A stretch of 11,406 bases of DNA, taken from positions 1 through 11,406 of the forward strand of contig DASRFK010000272.1 in the NCBI GenBank assembly GCA_035651635.1. Direction: 5' to 3'. Positions 5,830-11,406 of the stretch are shown piece by piece. The position numbers and the translations under genes are program-made. How positions within the stretch are numbered: the first letter of the stretch is position 1; every line of letters starts with the position of its first letter. The notes under the pieces were generated by a model. That model was given only the letters and a program-made list of their open reading frames with translations, did not search any database and was not told where the DNA came from. This stretch comes from JANXQE01 sp035651635 (GTDB taxonomy: Bacteria > Verrucomicrobiota > Verrucomicrobiia > Limisphaerales > UBA8199).

Positions 5830-8800
5830 CTAGTACGCAACGATTCGATAAAAGCGGGCGGAATCCGAGACCGACCCGTCTTTGGCTGTAGCACGATCGC
5901 CGATGACCGAAATGGGCGCGTTGAGTTGCTGCCACATCGGATCACTCAGATTGTTCTTAAATAGCACCTGGTAAACTCTCCCCGGCACGACCGGCCAATT
6001 CAGCCAATTGGGCGCGGCCGCTCCCGCTGCGGGAGAGACGGTGACGGTAAACGGCGTAATTTCTGTGCTGCTAACGAGGTTCATCAAGAACAGGTCGGAG
6101 GTATTGTTGAAATCCCCGCTCACCAAATCTGAAGCCCAACTGGCGAACAGCAGCGAGCGGCCATCACCGCTAAAGACCGGGCTGAACGTGCTGTTGTTCA
6201 CGACGACATTCGCGGCCGGGTGTGCCCCGATCAATGTCGTCGAGTCCGCCAGTCGGTCGTACAGGAATAGACCGGGGACACCGTTGGTGTCGCCGGGCAC
6301 CAGGTTATCGGCCTCGCTCCGGTATGCAACGAATCGTCCGTCAGGACTAATTTCCGGAAAATCGGAGTGGCAGTCGCCGGGAGCGGATCCATCATAGCTA
6401 TGGCTAATCAACAGATTGCTCGTGGTATTGAAGTCGTATAGGTAGATTTGGCGCTCTGCGAACGGCCCGTAGGGCCCGCTCCAAGCAGAATAAGCCAGGA
6501 ACCGGCCGTCGGCGCTGAATCGCAACCCCGGATCGGCGGCCGCTCTAAAAATCTCCACTTGCCAGTTGGTGCCGAGCGTCCGGTCAATCGCCCAGATCGT
6601 GAGATTAGTGACATACACCATTCTCTGACCATCCGGGCTGAGTGCTATCGGACCAAAAGCCGCGCCGCTCCCGCTCAGGCTAAGCACGATGCTCGAAGCT
6701 TGAGCATCCCACAGGTAAAGCCGATCGGATACGCCGGCCGAATAGGAGCTGGCGGTGACAAAGGCCACCTGGCGCCCGTCCGCCGTCATGGAACTGCTGA
6801 TGACTCCATTAGTCGTCAGGGCGTAGGTCATGTTGCGCTGGAGATCGCGCCAAAACAGGTTGTCCCGACCAGCTGGCATCCCGGGGGAAAGATCGCCCGC
6901 GCGGCTGTGGAAAAGCAGATACTGACCATTGGTGCTGAGGACCGGAGAAAACGAATCACGATTAGCGGAACCGGTGCCTGCAAAATTGAGGCTGGCGAGC
7001 ACCGGGCGGCCGCCAGGCAGCGAAGTCAGAAAGACGTCCTGGGCCCGGTTGGTGTCTCCCGCCACCAGGTCATCCGCATAGCTGGAAAAAGCGACCACTC
7101 GACCGTCGGCACTGATCACTGCTTCGCCGGAGAGCGCGCCGCCGGATGTTCCATTGGTGCTAAGGCTAATGAGATAGTTGGTTTCGCCGACCACATCGTG
7201 GACAAACACGTCAGGCAATCCATTGGTGTCGTTCCCAACCAGGTTCGGTGCGTCGCTGGTGAAAACCGCCAGGCGTCCATCCCAGCTCAGCGCTTGGCTG
7301 GTCAAGTTGATCGTGCCATTTGCGGCGAGACTTGGCAGCGCCGGGTCGCGAGTGGAAATTAATTCATTGGTTGAATTCGACGTGGCATAAACGAAGGCAT
7401 CATAGCTGCGATTGTTATCCCGCAGAGCCAGATCATTTCTTTGTGAATCAAAACCGACCAGCCCCCCATCAGGACTGATGAATGGAACAACGTCCGGTTC
7501 GACGCCCGAACCCAAGCCGGTGGTATTTGCATCCACCAAACTCAGCGAGCCATTTTGGGTGTCCGCCACATAAATGTGGAGCGCTCCCGGGGCATTGCTG
7601 GTCCCCGGCACAATCGCGTTGCTCACAAAGGCAACAAGTCGGCCCGTGTCATCGACCGCGGGTGAGTCCGAAATTGAATTTGTCACTATGCCATTAGCCT
7701 GGTCGGTGCTCACCACTGTGCTGACTTGGGTTTGAGCATCCCATAGACGAATGCTGGAAGTCGTCGCCGACACGTCGCGCGAAATGGCAGCGTATGCGAC
7801 AAACCGGCCGTCGGGCGTGATGGCCAGGTTCTGAGTGTCGAGGTAGAGGCCACCCGGCGCGGGCACCCCATTCGTGTCAATTAGATCGGTCTTACCGGTC
7901 TGGGTGTCGTAACGCAAGACCACGTTCGGCGAGATATAACTCAATGGGTAGGGTGCGCTTTGAAAAGCGATGTACCGGCCATCGGTACTGAACGACGGAC
8001 TGAACGAAACCGCGTTTGAGGCGCTGACCACCGATTTCAGAGCCGCCAACGCGCCGGCGCTGGCTACCGTCGTGGTCTGGTTTACCTGGTCGCGAATATA
8101 AATACCGGCAAAGTTGCTGACGCCAGGCGCCAGCTTGAGGGCGCTGCTTTGAAACGCCACATAGTGCGCGTCGGGTGTGATGAGCGGCCCCTCGGAGCCA
8201 AGCTGGGAGCCGAGCGCCGGCGTCGTTTGCGCCCCGACGCTCACCAGAGTGGTGACGTTGCTGATCATATCGCGCACGAAGACGTCTGTAATCCCGTTGG
8301 TGTCCCCAGCAACCAGGTTGCTCGCGGCGCTGGCAAAGGCAACATACCGGCCGTCCGGGGTCATAACGGAGTTATACGAGCTCTTATCGCCAAAACCGCC
8401 GGATATGCTGGCGCTGACCAGAACGGTTTTTCCCACGACGACGTCACGAAGAAAGATGTCTCGCGCCTGATTTGTATCGTTGGCCACCAAATCACCGGCA
8501 GTGCTTTCAAAGAGTGCGTAACGGCCGTCACTGGAGATGCCGGTAGGCAGGGAATCACTATTACCGCCGCCGGTTCCGGCCACGTTCACGCTGATGAGAA
8601 TGGTCGAACCGTTGGTTCGATCTTTCAGGTACACGTTGAGCCGAGCCGGAAATTGCGTCTGCGGTTGTCTGTTTGTGCCAAGTTGAACGAGATTGGCCGC
8701 CGAGCTGGCGAAGAGAATGAATCGGCCGTCAGGTGTGATTATCGGCAGGTAAGAATCACCCCCTGCCGCTGCGGACAGCCCCAGTTCGGGATTCGGTTTG

Positions 8801-8910
8801 GAAATCAGCTGGAGTGCCGCCGCCGCGGGAACCGATTGGGCCCAAAACAAAGCAGTCGCCCCGGTTACTGCAATCCCCAGAGAGGTTCGCACCTTGATGA
8901 AATTTATCAT
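5830..8910 (-). CDS. Large exported protein with 16 PD40/WD40-like (TolB-type) beta-propeller repeats
   Basis: A 1026-residue protein. Residues 1 to about 30 form a signal peptide (hydrophobic core IAVTGATALFWA, then VPAAA), so it is exported. The body has 16 recognisable repeats built on ITPDGRFVAFAS-type blade motifs (variants such as ISSDGRYALFES, FSTDGRYIAFQS, LSPDGQRMVYVT), often followed by LVAGDTNGxxDVFVRD. Sixteen blades would suit two eight-bladed propellers, though this is inference. The DTNG-xx-D loops look able to bind metal ions. Residues about 951-1026 form a separate tail with VPGRVYQVLFKNNLSDPMW and a final RFYRIVAY, a C-terminal module frequent in exported verrucomicrobial proteins, possibly for surface sorting or attachment. 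No catalytic motif was found; a binding or scaffold role is most likely. The ATG at 8910 is supported by a good Shine-Dalgarno. It is the first gene of a unit with two pseudopilins downstream. Confidence 0.9.
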   Translation of the reverse strand: MINFIKVRTSLGIAVTGATALFWAQSVPAAAALQLISKPNPELGLSAAAGGDSYLPIITPDGRFILFASSAANLVQLGTNRQPQTQFPARLNVYLKDRTNGSTILISVNVAGTGGGNSDSLPTGISSDGRYALFESTAGDLVANDTNQARDIFLRDVVVGKTVLVSASISGGFGDKSSYNSVMTPDGRYVAFASAASNLVAGDTNGITDVFVRDMISNVTTLVSVGAQTTPALGSQLGSEGPLITPDAHYVAFQSSALKLAPGVSNFAGIYIRDQVNQTTTVASAGALAALKSVVSASNAVSFSPSFSTDGRYIAFQSAPYPLSYISPNVVLRYDTQTGKTDLIDTNGVPAPGGLYLDTQNLAITPDGRFVAYAAISRDVSATTSSIRLWDAQTQVSTVVSTDQANGIVTNSISDSPAVDDTGRLVAFVSNAIVPGTSNAPGALHIYVADTQNGSLSLVDANTTGLGSGVEPDVVPFISPDGGLVGFDSQRNDLALRDNNRSYDAFVYATSNSTNELISTRDPALPSLAANGTINLTSQALSWDGRLAVFTSDAPNLVGNDTNGLPDVFVHDVVGETNYLISLSTNGTSGGALSGEAVISADGRVVAFSSYADDLVAGDTNRAQDVFLTSLPGGRPVLASLNFAGTGSANRDSFSPVLSTNGQYLLFHSRAGDLSPGMPAGRDNLFWRDLQRNMTYALTTNGVISSSMTADGRQVAFVTASSYSAGVSDRLYLWDAQASSIVLSLSGSGAAFGPIALSPDGQRMVYVTNLTIWAIDRTLGTNWQVEIFRAAADPGLRFSADGRFLAYSAWSGPYGPFAERQIYLYDFNTTSNLLISHSYDGSAPGDCHSDFPEISPDGRFVAYRSEADNLVPGDTNGVPGLFLYDRLADSTTLIGAHPAANVVVNNSTFSPVFSGDGRSLLFASWASDLVSGDFNNTSDLFLMNLVSSTEITPFTVTVSPAAGAAAPNWLNWPVVPGRVYQVLFKNNLSDPMWQQLNAPISVIGDRATAKDGSVSDSARFYRIVAY

Positions 8911-8917
8911 CGAGCAG

Positions 8918-8924
8918 CCTTTCC
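8918..8924 (-). promoter_or_regulatory. Ribosome binding site of the propeller gene
   Basis: The minus strand reads GGAAAGG, 7 nt before the ATG at 8910. This is the clearest Shine-Dalgarno in the window and fixes the start of the first gene of the three-gene unit. Confidence 0.65.
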
Positions 8925-8943
8925 GGCAGAAGTGTTACTGCAT

Positions 8944-8956
8944 CAAAGGACCTTTG
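8944..8956. promoter_or_regulatory. 13-bp palindrome upstream of the propeller gene
   Basis: CAAAGG-A-CCTTTG is a perfect inverted repeat with 6-bp arms around one base, 33 bp before the propeller ATG. Its symmetry and place would suit a dimeric repressor's operator or a small leader hairpin. No regulator or second copy is known, so this is a weak call. Confidence 0.3.
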
Positions 8957-9403
8957 TCAGTAAGAAAAATAGGGGTGACTTGGCCGGCAAGAAGTTTACG
9001 TAATGTCGGAGGGAGAGGGATCAGGGGCGCATATTCGAGGATCTTGACATTAATCGGAATTCCTAATTGCTCGCAAGCTGCGCGGCAAGTACCCGGGACG
9101 ATCTACCATTCACCTGTGCAAATCAACTTCTAGCATTTAAGGACAAGTCGGTCTTCCTGGGAGAAATTAAGAGGACCACCCGCACGAAACAATTCGATAA
9201 CGTTGCTGACAAGGTTGCGTTGTGGCCGGCCGGTCGCTGTCTTTGACGATAAGGCCGGGAAATCAGGCAAAGTGAAATGCCCGCCTCTCGCGTCGAGCGG
9301 CCGGAGTCCGGGGATTTGACGCGGCTGCCAGGATGCAAACGGCGGCACTTTTCTTTTGCTCAACGCCGGCCGAAACGACAAATTCAAAGCCACTGACTAC
9401 AGG

Positions 9404-11089
9404 ATGCTCACGAGCCTGCGAATCAAGAACCTCGCGCTGGTAGATGATCTGACTATCGATCTACTGCCGGGCTACAACGTCATTACCGGGGAAACCGGCG
9501 CGGGCAAGAGCATCCTGATTGGCGCTTTGACCCTGGTCCTGGGTGAGCGAGCGGACCGAACGCTTATTCGCGACGGGTGCGATGGCTGTTCGGTCGAGGC
9601 CAGCTTCGATTTGGCTAAGTCCCAATCGCCGGTGCCCGAGTTGCTGGATCAGCATGGATTGGAGGCTTGCCAGGAGGGTCAGCTGCTGCTGAAACGCTCT
9701 TTCACCGCTGCCGGGACAAATCGCCAGTACGTCAACGGCTCGCCTACTACCCTGAGCGTGCTGGCTGAGCTCGGCCAATGGCTGGTCGACATCCACGGCC
9801 CGCACGACCATCAATCGCTCCTGCACCCTTCACGGCAGCTCGCGATTTTGGATTCGTTCGGCAAAATCGAAGAAGAACGAGAGCGCTTTGCCACGCTCCT
9901 GCGCCGCCGCGGCAGTCTCGAAGCCGAGAAATCCAGTTTGATTGTGGATGAGCGAACCTATTTGCAGCAGCTCGAATTGCTGCGGCATCAAACCAGTGAG
10001 ATCTCTGGCGCGAGTTTACAGCCTAACGAGGATGAACTCCTAGAACAGCAGTACAAGCGCGCCAGCAATTCCGCCCGGCTGCTCCAACTGAGCCAGGCCG
10101 CTCTCGATCTGCTCGCTGAGCAGGACACTTCGCTTTTGAATCAGGCCGCCGCTCTCGGGCGGACACTGCAGGAACTTCAGCGCCTCGACAGCACCACAGC
10201 GGCGCTCACCGAGATTCAGTCGCGTGCGGTCGATTCCTTGCACGAACTACAAGCGGCCATCTCGCATTATGTTGATCGTGTCGAAGTTGACCCGGCCAGG
10301 CTGCAGGAATTGGAGGAGCGGCTGAACCTGGTGCAAAACTTGAAACGCAAGTACGGCCCGGCGCTAAGCAACGTGATGGCTTTCGGCCAGGAGGCGGCTC
10401 GCAAGCTGGCCGATCTTGAGCAACGGGACGAAGCGTTGGCGCGGCTTAATGCCCGAATCGAAGAGGTTGAGCGCGAGGCTTGGTCGGTTGGCAGCGCTCT
10501 TTCGGCTAAACGCCGCAAACTCGCGCCCCAGCTTGGCAAAGCGGTATGCCACCAGCTGGCAGACCTGGGTTTCAAGCCAAGCCGCTTTGAGATTCTGCTC
10601 ACTACTTCGACCGAACAACAGTTCCGCGAACAATGGCAACAGCCGGCCCTTTCCGGCTTGGACACCGCGGAATTTCAATTTGCGCCCAATCCCGGCGAAC
10701 CCCCTCGACCGCTGCGGGCGATTGCTTCCTCCGGTGAGCTGGCTCGGGTCATGCTCGCTCTGAAAACGGTGCTGGCCAATGAAGATCGAGTGCCGGTCCT
10801 GATCTTCGATGAAATTGACGCCAATGTCGGTGGTGAAACAGCAGTGACAGTAGGAGAAAAAATGCGGCAGATTGCCCAAAAACGCCAAGTCCTTTGTATC
10901 ACGCATCTGCCGCAAGTCGCCGCCGCGGCATCAACCCATTTCCTCGTGAGTAAAGACCTGCGCTCGGGGCGCACTTTCTCCCGCATCACGCTCCTCGAGC
11001 CCAAGCAACGCGTGGTTGAATTAGCGCGGATGCTCGGAGGTCAGACCGAAGCGTCGCGCAAACACGCCGCAGCGCTGCTCAAGCCATAG
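9404..11089 (+). CDS. recN: DNA repair protein RecN
   Basis: A 561-residue protein, close to the usual RecN length (about 550). RecN is an SMC-like ATPase that gathers at double-strand breaks and helps RecA-dependent repair in the cytoplasm. The sequence shows the N-terminal LTSLRIKNLALVDDL strand, Walker A GETGAGKS at 29-36, the RecN-typical VDIHGPHDHQSLLHP block (relatives have GQHEHQ), a long helical coiled-coil middle (about 150-390), an ABC signature at 441-448 (ASSGELAR), Walker B VLIFDEID with D469 and E470, and the ITHLPQVAA switch at about 499-507. The signature differs from the usual ASGGELSR by Ser at 443 in place of the first Gly. The ATG at 9404 is preferred to an upstream in-frame TTG (9356) because relatives begin with ML-x-x-L-x-I-x-N; the AGG next to it is too close for a good ribosome binding site. 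It appears to be a single-gene transcript. Confidence 0.96.
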   Translation: MLTSLRIKNLALVDDLTIDLLPGYNVITGETGAGKSILIGALTLVLGERADRTLIRDGCDGCSVEASFDLAKSQSPVPELLDQHGLEACQEGQLLLKRSFTAAGTNRQYVNGSPTTLSVLAELGQWLVDIHGPHDHQSLLHPSRQLAILDSFGKIEEERERFATLLRRRGSLEAEKSSLIVDERTYLQQLELLRHQTSEISGASLQPNEDELLEQQYKRASNSARLLQLSQAALDLLAEQDTSLLNQAAALGRTLQELQRLDSTTAALTEIQSRAVDSLHELQAAISHYVDRVEVDPARLQELEERLNLVQNLKRKYGPALSNVMAFGQEAARKLADLEQRDEALARLNARIEEVEREAWSVGSALSAKRRKLAPQLGKAVCHQLADLGFKPSRFEILLTTSTEQQFREQWQQPALSGLDTAEFQFAPNPGEPPRPLRAIASSGELARVMLALKTVLANEDRVPVLIFDEIDANVGGETAVTVGEKMRQIAQKRQVLCITHLPQVAAAASTHFLVSKDLRSGRTFSRITLLEPKQRVVELARMLGGQTEASRKHAAALLKP

Positions 11090-11108
11090 CACCTCGCATC
11101 TTTGGGAA

Positions 11109-11155
11109 AGCCGCTGGTTTGGAGTCCCGCCAGCCGCTGGTTTTGGAGTCCCGCC
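11109..11155. repeat. Adjacent direct repeat of a GGTTTTGGAGT arm
   Basis: Two back-to-back copies at 11109-11131 (23 nt) and 11132-11155 (24 nt) start AGCCGCTGG and continue TTTTGGAGTCCCGCC. They differ only by one T in the T-run. The second copy also provides the left arm of the inverted repeat at 11139-11203. The arrangement suggests a local duplication of one arm of a palindromic element. Confidence 0.85.
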
Positions 11156-11203
11156 TTTAGGTGGTTTCGGCGCCGATCCGCCTAAAGGCGGGACTCCAAA
11201 ACC
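11139..11203. repeat. Inverted repeat B, 26-bp arms with GGTTTTGGAGT core
   Basis: The left arm is 11139-11164 and the right arm 11178-11203. They match at 25 of 26 positions, and the one mismatch would be a G-U pair in RNA. The 13-nt loop contains the palindrome CGGCGCCG. The long stem lies between the ends of recN and a convergent gene, so any transcript crossing it would fold strongly. There is no T-run, so a classical intrinsic terminator is not shown. Confidence 0.9.
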
Positions 11204-11219
11204 GAATTCTAAAACGCGC

Positions 11220-11405
11220 CTACGCAGCGTGCTTGAGTTCTCTGGTCGGCAGGTAAGTGTCGCGAAGTTCTTTTGCTTCGTGGATCAGCTCTCGGTATGA
11301 AAAAGGTTTCTCGCGCACGTCAGTCGCCCCAAGTGTGACCGACTGGGCGAGTTCCTTTCCTGCCTCTAAACCTGTGAATACCACGACCGGCACTTGATCC
11401 AGGAA
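11220..11405 (-). CDS. Response regulator receiver-domain protein, C-terminal fragment (cut by right window edge)
   Basis: Reading from the right edge on the minus strand gives 61 residues then TAG at 11222-11220. They match the end of a receiver domain: VPVVVFTGLEAGKE (beta-4 strand with the switch threonine), an alpha-4 helix with LGATDV, then REKPFSYRELI, where the lysine is the conserved beta-5 lysine followed by the usual Pro. The last helix is followed only by about a dozen residues, so no output domain follows the receiver. It is either a stand-alone receiver or the end of a larger hybrid protein. The phospho-acceptor aspartate lies beyond the window. It is convergent with recN, with repeats filling the 130 bp between them. 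Confidence 0.8.
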   Translation of the reverse strand, partial: FLDQVPVVVFTGLEAGKELAQSVTLGATDVREKPFSYRELIHEAKELRDTYLPTRELKHAA

Positions 11406-11406
11406 G

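Larger units (their letters stand above)
8911..9403. other. Divergent control region between the propeller unit and recN
   Basis: Nearly 500 bp with no convincing gene; it must hold promoters for both directions. Visible items are the propeller ribosome binding site, the 8944-8956 palindrome, TTACGTAA (8996-9003), and a consensus TTGACA at 9044-9049 on the + strand that lacks a good -10 at the right distance. No recognisable LexA-type box was found upstream of recN, although the LexA motif of this phylum may differ. A GTG-started 87-residue frame (9393-9130, minus) shows no family features. Confidence 0.6.

Noticed and set aside
6448..7362. A 304-codon + strand frame inside the propeller gene
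   Set aside because: It is antisense to the repeat-rich propeller gene, which is strongly supported by its blade motifs; the frame shows no family features.
9044..9072. Promoter built on the perfect TTGACA at 9044-9049 for recN
   Set aside because: No acceptable -10 box lies 16-18 nt downstream, and the start would be over 300 bp before recN.
9130..9393. 87-codon minus-strand frame in the control region upstream of recN
   Set aside because: It starts with GTG, lacks a ribosome binding site and matches no family I recognise.

Overview
The window looks like chromosomal DNA from a Verrucomicrobiota bacterium, probably near the Limisphaerales/Pedosphaera group. This rests on three things: two prepilin-type proteins with the H-X9-DG motif, a TIGR03790-family protein, and a large secreted beta-propeller protein whose C-terminal tail is of the kind common in exported verrucomicrobial proteins. 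GC content is fairly high, and short hairpin-forming repeats sit between the genes. The taxonomic call is inference; no rRNA or marker tree is available.

Layout, left to right. (1) Positions 3-716, + strand: the 3' end of a hybrid histidine kinase with a C-terminal receiver domain. (2) Positions 727-919: a tandem array of about 43-bp units that each contain a small hairpin, lying between two convergent genes. (3) Positions 3449-928, - strand: a two-gene unit made of a PhnP-like metallo-beta-lactamase-fold hydrolase followed 11 bp later by an exported TIGR03790 protein with C-terminal TPR-like helices. A promoter-like pair sits so close to the hydrolase ATG that the mRNA may be nearly leaderless. 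(4) Positions 3450-4008: a non-coding stretch with a 22-bp-arm inverted repeat and a second, different hairpin-rich repeat module. (5) Positions 8910-4009, - strand: a three-gene unit made of a 1026-residue exported protein with 16 PD40/WD40-like repeats, then two paralogous pseudopilins. (6) Positions 8911-9403: a divergent control region with no convincing gene. (7) Positions 9404-11089, + strand: recN, the SMC-like DNA repair ATPase. (8) Positions 11109-11203: tandem and inverted repeats sharing a core with the inverted repeat in (4). (9) Positions 11405-11220, - strand: the last 61 residues of a receiver-domain protein running off the right edge.

How the genes may work together: the propeller protein and the two pseudopilins are closely spaced on one strand, so they are probably co-expressed and could form or use a type II secretion/type IV pilus-like export machine. 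The hydrolase and the TIGR03790 protein also look co-transcribed, but their joint function is unknown. recN and the two signalling fragments are unrelated neighbours.

The most unusual content is not coding. At least three kinds of hairpin repeat occupy the gene junctions, and one family (core GGTTTTGGAGT) occurs five times at two places. No defence system, mobile-element gene, CRISPR array, tRNA or rRNA was seen.
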